49,849 nucleotides of DNA from Oscillospiraceae bacterium (GCA_031275995.1 JAISNY010000038.1:1-49849); one strand, 5' to 3'. Positions 30,503 through 40,754 are shown, counted from the stretch's first letter. A program made the numbers and translations. The notes: a model not told the origin generated them from the letters alone.

Positions 30503-30657
30503 GAGTGTTTAAATGTAGATATATTTCAAAGAATTAATATAAATAAGAAATAAAACAAAATTAAATTATAATTGAATAGAATTTTGAAACAGAGTCAATC
30601 CTTCTTGCAAATCGAGTGAGATAATGACATTAAAAGACGTTTAATTTGTTTCTCAAC

Positions 30658-31317
30658 GGTATTGTTAAAAATAGATACAATTATAAAACAATTTCGTGAA
30701 TAACAAAATAAAATGTCCCAAATGTGAGAAAATTGAAAAAATAAAATATGGGTTTATAGGAAGAAAATAAAGGTATTTGTGCAAAAATTGCAGCAGATAT
30801 GTAAATAGCAAAAAACGCTATCCAGAATCCGTTAAAAATGAAGCGCTAAGATATTAACTATAATGAAGGAATTGGTTTAAGAATAATCGGGAGTCGTTCG
30901 TGATGAGTCATTTTTCAGTGATTAATTGGGGTTGATCAAGCAGCTGAAAAGCTCAAAAAGTTTCACCGAAATAAAAAAATTCGATGTTTTGGAACTAGAT
31001 GAATTATGTGTTAATTTTTGAAAAAATCTGAATTTGGATTGCGGTAGAGCGTAAAACACAAAAGATTGTCGGATTTAAAGTTGATATTCGAGAAACAAAA
31101 TATTTTAAGAAACTTCAACAAAGAAATAGCTCATGTCTATTCCAAAATATATGCAATTAGGCTTAGGAGTCATACAATTTGATTGACCAAGCCAAGCATA
31201 TTTTACGTTATTTTTTGGCATGTTTTGCCAGAAAATATATTGTTGGTAGAAAATCTTGGAGATGATTTTTAACTCGGTTTTGTTATTTATGAAAGAGTAC
31301 CTATTTTTAGCAATACA
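30658..31317 (+). mobile_element. Degenerate IS1-family element, both terminal inverted repeats recognisable
   Basis: Left ggtattgttaaaaatagatac / right gagtacctatttttagcaatac; decayed tnp: CPKCEKIEKIKYGF, RYPESVKNEALRY, IWIAVERKTQKIVGFKV with stops and frameshifts. Confidence 0.8.
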
Positions 31318-31426
31318 ACAAAAATTAGGACTTCTTTAATTTAAGAAAAAATATGATTTTTATTCACTTTACAATTACTTTTTGAATATCTTGAACTAAA
31401 TTAAAAATCAAAGGTGAGGTGAGGAA

Positions 31427-32428
31427 ATGAAGAAATATTTATTAGCAGTTTTTTTTATAATTTTTTGCCTAACGATTTTTGGTTTATATGGAATTAATAA
31501 AAATAATTCAAAAGGAAGTTTGAGACTTTGTGAAGTTGCTCGTTCGGTTTTTTACTGCCCTCAATATTTGGCGCTTGAGTTGGGTTATTTCAAAGATGAA
31601 GGCATAGAAGTTGAGCTTACCACAGGGAATGGTTCAGAAAAAGCTATGACCTCACTTCTTTCAGGACAATCTGACGTCGCTTTGTTAGGTTCGGAAATGG
31701 CTATGTATGTCGCTCAATCAGGACGTTCGGAATTAGCTGTGTTGTTTGCCCAGCTAACAAAAAAAGATGGTAGCTTTTTATTCGGAAAAGAACAAAATTT
31801 TTCATGGAAAAATCTTAATGGTAAAAAAATAATTTCCGGCCGCCAAGGCGGAATGCCAGAAATGGTTTTTTCACATACGCTCAAAAACTATGAAATTAAT
31901 GCTGAAGTAATAAACAATATACAGTTTGATTTGATAAGCGGCGCCTTTATTAACGGAATAGGTGAATACGCAGTCCTTTTCGAGCCGACTGCTTCGGAAA
32001 TGGAATTAAATTCAAAAGGGCACATTTTGGCTTCCATTGGAGCCGTAAACCCGGAAATTGTTTACACTGTTTATGCTTCAACAGAAAAATTTATAAAATC
32101 AAACCCAAAATTAATTAAAAATTTTGTAAAAGCAATTTACAAAGCTCAAACTTGGCTTAAAAATAATACTCCAGAAGAATCTGCCCAAAAAATGTTGCCA
32201 TATTTCCCGAAAAGTAACTTAAAAATTCTTGCCAACGCAATCAGGAAATACAAAGAAATAGGCGTTTGGTGCGAAAATCCAGTAATTAACAAAGATTCAT
32301 TTAATTTTACTCAGGAATTAGTAGTTGAATCCGGCAAGATTGATAAAAAAGTTGACCCAGAGAAAATCATAGATAATTCTTACGCTTGGGCTTGCTTGGC
32401 AGAGGGGATTGAAAGCAGTGAGCGGTAA
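31427..32428 (+). CDS. ABC transporter substrate-binding protein (NMT1/SsuA-like)
   Basis: YCPQYLALELGYFKDEGIEVEL, GQSDVALLGSE. Confidence 0.85.
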   Translation: MKKYLLAVFFIIFCLTIFGLYGINKNNSKGSLRLCEVARSVFYCPQYLALELGYFKDEGIEVELTTGNGSEKAMTSLLSGQSDVALLGSEMAMYVAQSGRSELAVLFAQLTKKDGSFLFGKEQNFSWKNLNGKKIISGRQGGMPEMVFSHTLKNYEINAEVINNIQFDLISGAFINGIGEYAVLFEPTASEMELNSKGHILASIGAVNPEIVYTVYASTEKFIKSNPKLIKNFVKAIYKAQTWLKNNTPEESAQKMLPYFPKSNLKILANAIRKYKEIGVWCENPVINKDSFNFTQELVVESGKIDKKVDPEKIIDNSYAWACLAEGIESSER

Positions 32429-33173
32429 AAAAATAGAGGTCAAAAATTTATCACTATGTTACCACACCGATGGTGAAGATACTCTTGTTATCGAAAATGT
32501 TAGTTTCAACGTTTATGAAAAAGAATTTTTAACTGTTATCGGCCCCAGCGGATGTGGAAAAAGTACTCTTCTTTCTGTTATTTCAGGAATTTTGCCTCCA
32601 ACCTCAGGTCATGTTTACATAAATGGTAAACCAATCGATGGCCATAACCCAACAGTCGGATATATGCTGCAAAAAGATCATCTTCTTGAGTGGCGATCAG
32701 TTGAAAAAAATGCTTTTTTAGGTCTTGAAATTAAAAAAAATCTTACATTCGAGAACAAAGAATATGTACTAAGTCTTCTTCACAAATACGGTTTAGGTAA
32801 TTTTTTAAAATTTTATCCTAGTCAGATTTCCGGTGGAATGCGTCAAAAGGCGGCTCTTATACGAACCCTTGCAATAGGTCCGCAAATTCTTTTGCTTGAC
32901 GAGCCTTTCTCAGCGCTCGATTTTCGAACAAGAATTCTTATTGCTGACGAAATCAAAGAAATAATATCAAAAGAAGAGAAAACCGCGATTCTCGTTACGC
33001 ACGATATTGCTGAAGCAATTTCGCTTTCGAACAGAGTTGTGATTTTCTCCAAACGTCCGTGTTCTGTTAAGGAAGTGGTTGAGATAAACATGCCGGAAGC
33101 CAAAAGTGTTGAACGCAGAAAGGATGTTAATTTTAATAAATATTTTGAAAAAATTTGGAAGGAAATTGAATGA
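32409..33173 (+). CDS. ABC transporter ATP-binding protein (SsuB/TauB-like)
   Basis: GPSGCGKSTLL, ISGGMRQKAALIR, ILLLDEPFSALD. Confidence 0.95.
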   Translation: MKAVSGKKIEVKNLSLCYHTDGEDTLVIENVSFNVYEKEFLTVIGPSGCGKSTLLSVISGILPPTSGHVYINGKPIDGHNPTVGYMLQKDHLLEWRSVEKNAFLGLEIKKNLTFENKEYVLSLLHKYGLGNFLKFYPSQISGGMRQKAALIRTLAIGPQILLLDEPFSALDFRTRILIADEIKEIISKEEKTAILVTHDIAEAISLSNRVVIFSKRPCSVKEVVEINMPEAKSVERRKDVNFNKYFEKIWKEIE

Positions 33174-33970
33174 AGATGAGGAACAGTCTTGCACAAAAAC
33201 ATCAAAAATTTTTAAGAATTCAAAAAAATAAAAAAATATTTACACTCATAATTCAGATAAGCGTCCTTTGCTTATTTTTAGCTGTGTGGGAAGCTGGCTC
33301 AAGGGTTGGTTTAATAGATGCGTTTCTTGTAAGTTCGCCCTCAAGAATTTTTAAAACACTTATTGAACTTAACTTTAGCGGAGCGCTTTGGTCTAACGTC
33401 ATGGTCACGGTACTCGAAACAATGGTAGGCTTTATTTTTGGTACATTTCTTGGAATTCTTTTAGCTTCAATACTATGGTGGTCTAAAACTCTTGAAAAAA
33501 TAGCGGAACCTTACTTGGTAATTTTTAACGCACTACCGAAGGTAGCTTTGGGGCCGATAATCATAGTTTGGATGGGGGCGGGTACTCTTGCGATAGTTGT
33601 TATGTCGTTGTTAATTTCTGTAATCATAACAACAATACATATACTTTCCGGATTCAAAAATGCTGAAATGGAAAAAATTCTGCTTATGAAATCTTTGGGG
33701 GCAAATAAATTTCAAATATTTAAAAAAATAATTTTACCGGTTAGTTTACCAAATGTAATATCTGTATTAAAAGTAAACATTGGGATGTCTCTTATTGGGG
33801 TTATAACAGGAGAATTCTTAGTAGCTAAGAAAGGTATTGGGTATCTTATTGTTTATGGAAGCCAAATCTTCAAATTAGACTTAGTTATGGCAGGTATTTT
33901 TATTCTTGCTATTATAGCTTCGATGATATATTTTCTAATTTCCAATGTAAAGCCTGTAAATAAATTTTAA
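33170..33970 (+). CDS. ABC transporter permease (SsuC/TauC-like)
   Basis: BPD_transp_1 EAA-like loop MEKILLMKSLGANKFQIFKKIILPVSLPNVI. Confidence 0.9.
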   Translation: MKMRNSLAQKHQKFLRIQKNKKIFTLIIQISVLCLFLAVWEAGSRVGLIDAFLVSSPSRIFKTLIELNFSGALWSNVMVTVLETMVGFIFGTFLGILLASILWWSKTLEKIAEPYLVIFNALPKVALGPIIIVWMGAGTLAIVVMSLLISVIITTIHILSGFKNAEMEKILLMKSLGANKFQIFKKIILPVSLPNVISVLKVNIGMSLIGVITGEFLVAKKGIGYLIVYGSQIFKLDLVMAGIFILAIIASMIYFLISNVKPVNKF

Positions 33971-33985
33971 ATAAAAAATAAGATT

Positions 33986-36900
33986 TTATTTAATTCTCTG
34001 AAATGTATTTATGAGATTCAAAATTCCATAACCCCAAAGTGCGTCAGGATAAGAAATACCAGATGACCTTTGTTCGCACCCCAATAAAAGATAAGATTTA
34101 AGTTTCAATGTGTTCATAGCTCTATCATTTCTTTGAACAATTCCCCATTGTAAAATCAGTGCTGCAGCTCCTGCTGCCACTGCTGCAGCGGCGCTTGTGC
34201 CTGTTAAAGTTCCTAATCTGTTCATCGGATAAATTCCTTCAACCGCAACTCCCGGTGCAACAAAATCAGGGCAGACTCTACCCGAAGCTGCCGGCCCCCT
34301 GCCTGTGGAAATGTAAATCCCACCGCTCGCTGGGTCATAAGCTCCCACGCTAATTATGTTAAGCGCTGTTGAAGGAAGCGTTACAGTTCGTTCAATTTCT
34401 GCGTTTAAAAATAAAGTACCCTCGGTGCAAAATGGTGTGATCGGCATCCAACAATTGATATTTCCATCTAATATTAAATCTCCGTAAAATCTTAAAATCC
34501 AGAGACCAGGAGTAGGAGCAGTAAAATTTATTATTACGTTTTGATTCCCATTTTTTATATCTGGGAAAATATATCTAATGTTTATTTTAGTACCTTCCAG
34601 CACAAAATTATAATTTTGGCTTTCGTTAACAGTAAAAATTCTTCGTTCTACCACACCCCCCAGAGGAGTTATTATTGAAATTGAAATCCTATCAGGAGCA
34701 GATGTCCATGTGTCTATTCTAAAACCAGGATCTCCGCTCGCAACATTAAGTTCTATATCCGTAGACACAGAAGAATTGTTTAAAATTGCATGAAAATGTC
34801 TGGATTGATTACCTTCATTTCCAACCGATATGACTACCCCCACACCATTGGTAAGCGATAAATTAGAGATATAACGACCAAAAAAAGAAAGTCCATCGTG
34901 AGCTCCACTATTTGTACTGAGCGCAATTAAAATGACACACGGTCTTCCCAAATTTACTGATTTTCTGAAGATGTAATCGACTCCAGCCATAATGTCTGTT
35001 GATTCATAGGCTGGAACTTCGTAGTTGTAAATGGAAGAAGATTCTCTCATAATTTTTTTGGCAGTTTTTAATTTAACTGCAATAATTTCAGAATCAGGAG
35101 CAGCGCCCTCAGGAGAAAATTGATAGGCCCGTGCCGCCATAACCGAAGCCAAAAACGTTCCGTGACCAATTTCATCGCGTGAAGGGATTAAAGAATATGG
35201 AGAACCGGAATTATTAGCTTCATCGATTTGCTCTCGAGTATATTGCGTGCCATAAGCGAATCCTCTGGGGGGAGACCCTTCGATGCTCTGATCCCATAAA
35301 CTTACTATTTTAGTGTTACCACTTTCATACATAAAACAACCATTTGTAAAATCTATTCCAGTATCAACGAGCCCAACTATAACACCGCTTCCACGCAAAT
35401 TAAGAAATGATTGATTTTTAACTGCCGTAATCCCTGACGCAGTAAGGGCTTGAGTATCTTCGTTGAGGCCGCATATCATTGCCTCTTCGTTAAAAATTTG
35501 CCTTCCGAGCAATTCACGATAATAGTCTCTTTTGGCTAAAGGCAAATGAGCTATAGCAAAGTTTCCTTGCAGAACTGATGAAACAAAAATGTCAGGAAAC
35601 CCTTCAATAATATTTGCAGATGGAACATCATAATTTATTGAATAGTCAACATAAGTTTCATCCAGCACGGGGTTGGAACCTGAAGCAAACGTTTGTTGGG
35701 GGTCTATAGAAACATAAGATGCAATTCCGGGAACTGAATCGGGCTCAGACGTAACGGAGGGCGAAACGCCGGGAACTGAATCGGGTTCAACTACAACGGA
35801 GGGCGAAACGCCGGGAACTGAATCGGGTTCAACTGCAACGGAGGGCGAAACGCCGGGAACTGAATCGGGTTCAACTGCAACGGAGGGCGAAACGCCGGGA
35901 ACTGAATCGGGTTCAACTGCAACGGAGGGCGAAACGCTGGGAACTGAGTTGGGTTCAACTTCAACGGAGGCCGAAACGCCGGGAACTGAATCGGGTTCAA
36001 CTACAACGGAGGGCGAAACGCCGGGAACTGAGTTGGGTTCAACTACAACGGAGGGCGAAACGCCGGGAACTGAATCGGGTTCAACTGCAACGGAGGGCGA
36101 AACGCTGGGAATTGAGTCGGCAGATACTCCGTCGAGTGGCTCATTCAACTGTGTAGGCACAACAGGTGAAATTAAACTTTCATAATAAAGAGCGTTTATT
36201 AAACTATTGCTAGTTGTTGTATACTGAACTGATAATGTCAAAGATTCACGAACACATAAAGAACCGTAACCCCATAGAGGATTAGGATATTCAATCCCTA
36301 CATTACGTTGGGCTCCTAAACGTAAAAACGCTTTTAACCTTTGCCCATACATAAAAGGGTCATTATTCTTCACAATACCCCATTCAAGCATTAAAGCACA
36401 AGCGCCAGAAACATGAGGCGCTGCAAAACTTGTACCTGTAAGTGAATTATAACCTCCTCCTGGAGCGGGAGCAGTTACGGAATTTGCTGGAGCTACAATA
36501 TCAGGTTTAATTTCACCAAGACGCGAGGGACCCCTTCCAGAAAAATCTGAGGTATTTCCACTAAAAGAATCGTAACCTCCAACAGAAATAACCTTAGAAG
36601 CAGTCGAAGGGATTGTAAGAGTGGTTTCTGAATTAGGGCTTAAAAATCTAGTTTCACTACCGGAAATTTCAAGAACTGGCAACCAAATATTAAAACGACC
36701 GTCAATAACATTTATGCCATTAATACGTATGCTCCAAATATCCTGAGGTAAAGCAACTCCACCTAAGCCCCGAAAAAGAAAAACAATATTTTGTTCGTTG
36801 TAATACGGGTTGGGATTGGTCACACTTATGATTATTTCTGCATTACTCAGATAAGCAGCTTGTGTTTGACTCCTTAGGTTAATTACCTGACTTACTTCCC

Positions 36901-37852
36901 CAGAAGAATTGCTAATTTCAAAACTAAAAATGTCTGTAAATGATTTGCAGAGGGTAACAACAAGAGAAGTAAGTCCGCGCTTAACCACAAATTCAGCGTC
37001 TAATCCAGCCCCGGTTCCTACTCTACCGCTAAAATGATGCCGCGCTACACCCTCGTTACCTGTAGCGACCACAATTGAATTTTTCCAAATGTCTGCAGCA
37101 CTATCAAGATATTGCTCAAACAAGCTTTGGCCATCATGCGAGCCTTGGCTATTACCGTAACTTATATTTATGACTACAGGCATATTTAGTAAAATTGCTC
37201 GATCAAGAGAATATTTAACACCGCGCATTAAGTTTGTGGTGCTAGTAAAGTATGATGTGGAATTGGCTGCAAGTTTAACAATAAGAAGTGAAGATTCCGG
37301 TGCAGCACCAAGGTATTGCCCCGAAGAAGCACGCCCATTACCTGCTGCAATACCAGCGACAGCTGTGCCGTGGCCATTGAAATCGGTATGCTGAACTTCC
37401 TGGGAATTATCGTTAAGCGCCTCATTAATTTGCATTTGACTATATTCTGTTCCTAACGAAAACCCTTTTGGTGGGTTCCCGCCAGGAATATCTTGATCCC
37501 AAAGACTTAAAATTCGCGAAGTACCATCTTCATTTATGAAATCTGGATGGCGGAAATCAATTCCTGAATCCAAAACTGCAACAATAACTCCAGAGCCCCT
37601 TAGATTAAAACCAGGGTCTGAATTTACAGATGAAATACAAGACGAAATCATTGTAGCACTGTCAATAAGGGTCAACTTTGAAGAATATTCTATATATTCA
37701 ACCTGTGAATAATTTTTTATGCTTTCTATTTGCTCTGGAGCTACAAGCATTATGGCATAAGAAGAACTAATTATTTCAGTAACGACATCTACCTCCCGTG
37801 CAACTTCCATTATATCTCCATTATATTTAACAATTATCTCAATTTTTTCCAT
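33986..37852 (-). CDS. Tandem-domain S8 subtilisin-like protease, Csp-like
   Basis: Two S8 domains: VLDSGIDF/NGHGTAVAG/GTSFAAPHVSGA and LVDTGIDF/IGHGTFLAS/GTSAAAAVAAGA; repetitive linker. Confidence 0.93.
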   Translation of the reverse strand: MEKIEIIVKYNGDIMEVAREVDVVTEIISSSYAIMLVAPEQIESIKNYSQVEYIEYSSKLTLIDSATMISSCISSVNSDPGFNLRGSGVIVAVLDSGIDFRHPDFINEDGTSRILSLWDQDIPGGNPPKGFSLGTEYSQMQINEALNDNSQEVQHTDFNGHGTAVAGIAAGNGRASSGQYLGAAPESSLLIVKLAANSTSYFTSTTNLMRGVKYSLDRAILLNMPVVINISYGNSQGSHDGQSLFEQYLDSAADIWKNSIVVATGNEGVARHHFSGRVGTGAGLDAEFVVKRGLTSLVVTLCKSFTDIFSFEISNSSGEVSQVINLRSQTQAAYLSNAEIIISVTNPNPYYNEQNIVFLFRGLGGVALPQDIWSIRINGINVIDGRFNIWLPVLEISGSETRFLSPNSETTLTIPSTASKVISVGGYDSFSGNTSDFSGRGPSRLGEIKPDIVAPANSVTAPAPGGGYNSLTGTSFAAPHVSGACALMLEWGIVKNNDPFMYGQRLKAFLRLGAQRNVGIEYPNPLWGYGSLCVRESLTLSVQYTTTSNSLINALYYESLISPVVPTQLNEPLDGVSADSIPSVSPSVAVEPDSVPGVSPSVVVEPNSVPGVSPSVVVEPDSVPGVSASVEVEPNSVPSVSPSVAVEPDSVPGVSPSVAVEPDSVPGVSPSVAVEPDSVPGVSPSVVVEPDSVPGVSPSVTSEPDSVPGIASYVSIDPQQTFASGSNPVLDETYVDYSINYDVPSANIIEGFPDIFVSSVLQGNFAIAHLPLAKRDYYRELLGRQIFNEEAMICGLNEDTQALTASGITAVKNQSFLNLRGSGVIVGLVDTGIDFTNGCFMYESGNTKIVSLWDQSIEGSPPRGFAYGTQYTREQIDEANNSGSPYSLIPSRDEIGHGTFLASVMAARAYQFSPEGAAPDSEIIAVKLKTAKKIMRESSSIYNYEVPAYESTDIMAGVDYIFRKSVNLGRPCVILIALSTNSGAHDGLSFFGRYISNLSLTNGVGVVISVGNEGNQSRHFHAILNNSSVSTDIELNVASGDPGFRIDTWTSAPDRISISIITPLGGVVERRIFTVNESQNYNFVLEGTKINIRYIFPDIKNGNQNVIINFTAPTPGLWILRFYGDLILDGNINCWMPITPFCTEGTLFLNAEIERTVTLPSTALNIISVGAYDPASGGIYISTGRGPAASGRVCPDFVAPGVAVEGIYPMNRLGTLTGTSAAAAVAAGAAALILQWGIVQRNDRAMNTLKLKSYLLLGCEQRSSGISYPDALWGYGILNLINTFQRIK
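35729..36121 (-). repeat. In-frame 42-bp tandem repeats encoding EPDSVPGVSPSVAV
   Basis: gggaactgaatcggg (with minor variants) recurs ten times at exactly 42-bp register: 35729, 35771, ... 36107. Confidence 0.95.
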
Positions 37853-37874
37853 AAAGCTCTCCAGTTTAAAATAA

Positions 37875-37907
37875 AAAGAAGACGGAACGTTGAATCCATC
37901 CTCTTTT
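37875..37907. terminator. Bidirectional hairpin between spoIIIAH and the S8 protease gene
   Basis: aagaagacgga-acgttgaa-tccatcctctt with A/T runs on both sides. Confidence 0.6.
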
Positions 37908-37973
37908 TTATTAAATACATTTTAATATGATTAAAAAACACTAAAATATGGCAAAATCTAATTTCATAACGCT

Positions 37974-38516
37974 CTATTGTTTTTCAATAATTTTGATTTT
38001 TTCACATTCATATCCTGTCTGACCCTTAACAATATCCGTTAAGACTAACACTTTTGATTTATCTAACTTTTCTCCAACTGCAAGTACACATTCTTGATCA
38101 CTGATCGTAGCCAAACAATTTATACCTTTAACTTTTGCTATAGTTTCTACATTATCTTCTAATTTAAGAGTTTCGAATACTCTGTTCAACCTAGAGGAAA
38201 GAATTTTCACTACTTTGGGGTTAGTTTGTTTCGAAAGTGAATCCTCAATTTCTTGCTTTAAACTATTACGAAAGGTTTCACGCTCCTGCTTCAATTTGCT
38301 AAAGAGATCAATATTTTGTGAAACAGATTTTTCAATAGTATTGGTATTAACATACATTGCCTCACCAAGATCGCTTGATGTTGTTTTTACATCTTCATTA
38401 GAAGAAACCAACTTTTCTTTTGAGGGTGAAAACTGCCAGTTAAGATAAACAGCCGTACCTAACGCAAGAACTAACGCCCCTAAGACAACCTGCCTTTTGT
38501 GAATTTTCATTGTCAT
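37974..38516 (-). CDS. spoIIIAH: Stage III sporulation protein AH-like
   Basis: Single TM, operon position; distal gene of the spoIIIA cluster. Confidence 0.88.
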   Translation of the reverse strand: MTMKIHKRQVVLGALVLALGTAVYLNWQFSPSKEKLVSSNEDVKTTSSDLGEAMYVNTNTIEKSVSQNIDLFSKLKQERETFRNSLKQEIEDSLSKQTNPKVVKILSSRLNRVFETLKLEDNVETIAKVKGINCLATISDQECVLAVGEKLDKSKVLVLTDIVKGQTGYECEKIKIIEKQ

Positions 38517-38547
38517 TTTAATTCCTCCATCTTAATTTTTTAAAATT

Positions 38548-39075
38548 TTAGATTATACTTACTTTTTCAGGCGGAATACCCAAAGCAACTGTTACAGCGT
38601 TACTGATTTTTGCTCGCACTAACTTATTTGAACTTCCTTTGCATACGATTACTGCACTTTTAGGTTTGGGTAATATTCTTTTAAGCTCAAGAGGCTCTTC
38701 TTTTCCGTTAGAATCTTTAAAAGTTATGTACCTTTTTTCCGCTTTATCCATTTCCTTAACTGTTTCATTTCCATTCCTGTCTTTAATTGTTTCTGTATTT
38801 TCTTTATCTTCAGTTGCATAAATAACCTCACCTGCAGTTTCATAACTAATAAAAATCTTGGCTTTACCTGCTCCATCAATTTTTGAAATAATTTTTTCAA
38901 GCTTTTGTTCGTATTTACATTCAAAGGGTTGAGTTTTGCTTGTTTTAGTTTTTTTAGGTAAAAAATTCGCAGTCAAAATCAAACAAAAACCAGCCAAAAT
39001 ACAAACAACTATTAAGTTTTTATTTTCCCCTTGTAAAATACTTTTAAATTTGCGGATAAACTCATCGGCTACCAT
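38548..39075 (-). CDS. spoIIIAG: Stage III sporulation protein AG
   Basis: LEKIISKIDGAGKAKIFISYE, GAVIVCKGSSN-like segment, VTVALGIPPEKVSI. Confidence 0.95.
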   Translation of the reverse strand: MVADEFIRKFKSILQGENKNLIVVCILAGFCLILTANFLPKKTKTSKTQPFECKYEQKLEKIISKIDGAGKAKIFISYETAGEVIYATEDKENTETIKDRNGNETVKEMDKAEKRYITFKDSNGKEEPLELKRILPKPKSAVIVCKGSSNKLVRAKISNAVTVALGIPPEKVSII

Positions 39076-39078
39076 TAT

Positions 39079-39573
39079 CTAACCCTCATTCAAAAACTTC
39101 ACACTAATTTTAAAATCCTCTTCTAACTTCTTTTTTATTTGATTTTTTAATTCGTGGCTTGAGGAATCTTCATTGAGACAAATTTCAGCACACAAACCTC
39201 CATCTTCCTTAATGGATATGAAAATTTTCTCACTTTTAGCACCAATATAGGTAAGAAATTTTTTAATCTCTTCTGCTACAGATTTTTTAAAAGCATCAAC
39301 ACAATAAGCCGTTAAATATTTATTTTCTAAATTGATATTTTCTTCGATATGAATAAAATCTTTAGAATAATTAAAAATTTCCTTTATTTTTTTAACGGGT
39401 TCAATTACTGTAATTAAAAAGAACACACTAACAACAATCCTTACAGCTTTTCCTTGAAAATTTGAAGGAACTAAAAATTCAACAAGTGTACAAATTAAAG
39501 CGGAAAACGAAACCATTAAAGCCCAAGAGTTAACGTTCATAGATCCTCCTACCTTAAAAGCACTGCTGTACAA
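39079..39573 (-). CDS. spoIIIAF: Stage III sporulation protein AF
   Basis: Two TM N-terminal region, operon position. Confidence 0.85.
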   Translation of the reverse strand: MYSSAFKVGGSMNVNSWALMVSFSALICTLVEFLVPSNFQGKAVRIVVSVFFLITVIEPVKKIKEIFNYSKDFIHIEENINLENKYLTAYCVDAFKKSVAEEIKKFLTYIGAKSEKIFISIKEDGGLCAEICLNEDSSSHELKNQIKKKLEEDFKISVKFLNEG

Positions 39574-40754
39574 ACAATGAAAACAACCAAAGAAAAAATA
39601 AGAAAAGCAAGCAATAAATTAAGAGTTTTGGAAGAAATTTTAAAAATTGAAATCATTTTAGTGTAGCCAAATAATTCACCTACAAATTCACAAAAGTTCA
39701 ATGAAATTATCCAAATAAAACATTCAAAAATAGAAGGTAAAAAAATCGCGACCACAGAAATGATGCCAAAAATACCGACCCCGGATTTTAAAGTTGAAGT
39801 GCATGCTGCAACAGCCGCTGCGGCATCACCCAAAGTCCCACCTACAATAGGTAAAAAAGAAAATGCTAATTTAACACCTTTTCCGGCCGCATTTTGCATT
39901 GTGCTTGCGAATATATTTTGAAGAGATACAACAAATGAGAATATTGAAACAATAATTATTAATAACCATCTGGAAAGCTTTAAAAGAAATTCAAATAACT
40001 TACTTAAATTAAGCCTTTCTGTAAGAGATGAAATAATTGAAACTCCAATTATCATTTTTAAAAATGGTTCAAGTAATTGACCAGCGTGTTTGAAAAGAGT
40101 TTGCCAAGTATAAATAACACAAGAAGCATAAGAAACGGCCATAATTCGCTGACCTGTTACAATTGATATCCCTGTGATTATAGGAGCAAAGCATAATATA
40201 AAACCAGAAGCACAATGAAATACTGTAAACACTTGTGAGATACTGTTTAATATTGGAGAAATTATATTTATTGCTGCAAAGCAAACACTTACAGCGCCAA
40301 AAACATGTTCAATTTCATCTGAAATATCAAAACACCCTAGAAGTGCACCTAACAGTAAAATAATAAAAACAAACGAAATGGTTTTTAATGGAATTTTAAG
40401 TTTCTCTTTAAAAATTTCTACAATCAAAACAAAAATTTTTTGTGGTGAAAGTAAAAAAAAATTAAAAGGTTTTTTTTCTGAAATATCTAAATTCTCAAAA
40501 ATTTTCAAAACTTCCGGAGGCAAGTGATCTTTCAATTTTTCCGCACCACTTAACTCTAATTGTTTGTTATATTCTTCATCGAGATTTATTGAAGAAACAA
40601 AATTTTCAGCTTTTACAAAATCAGGGATTATCAAAATTGCAAAAATCAAACAAAAAGTCATCAATAAATGTTCCACGTGGAACATTTTTAATGTAAAAGT
40701 ATTCACATCTTGACCATAAAATTTTATTCTGTGGTTTACATGAATAGAGTGCAT
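39549..40754 (-). CDS. spoIIIAE: Stage III sporulation protein AE
   Basis: Multi-TM, FSFLPIVGGTLGDAAAAVAAC; start may be at the internal MFHVEH. Confidence 0.95.
   Translation of the reverse strand: MHSIHVNHRIKFYGQDVNTFTLKMFHVEHLLMTFCLIFAILIIPDFVKAENFVSSINLDEEYNKQLELSGAEKLKDHLPPEVLKIFENLDISEKKPFNFFLLSPQKIFVLIVEIFKEKLKIPLKTISFVFIILLLGALLGCFDISDEIEHVFGAVSVCFAAINIISPILNSISQVFTVFHCASGFILCFAPIITGISIVTGQRIMAVSYASCVIYTWQTLFKHAGQLLEPFLKMIIGVSIISSLTERLNLSKLFEFLLKLSRWLLIIIVSIFSFVVSLQNIFASTMQNAAGKGVKLAFSFLPIVGGTLGDAAAAVAACTSTLKSGVGIFGIISVVAIFLPSIFECFIWIISLNFCEFVGELFGYTKMISIFKISSKTLNLLLAFLIFSLVVFIVCTAVLLR
40669..40684. promoter_or_regulatory. parS-like centromere site TGTTCCACGTGGAACA
   Basis: Perfect 16-bp palindrome, one base from B. 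subtilis parS TGTTCCACGTGAAACA. Confidence 0.85.

Noticed and set aside
35729-36121. CRISPR-like regularly spaced repeats
   Set aside because: Repeats are contiguous 42-bp in-frame units with no unique spacers and encode a linker peptide of the S8 protease.
35791-36185. Open ORFs on both strands through the 42-bp repeat (35949-36185 + and 35791-36000 -)
   Set aside because: A repeat length divisible by 3 keeps every frame open; repetitive translations are an artefact of the real minus-strand CDS.
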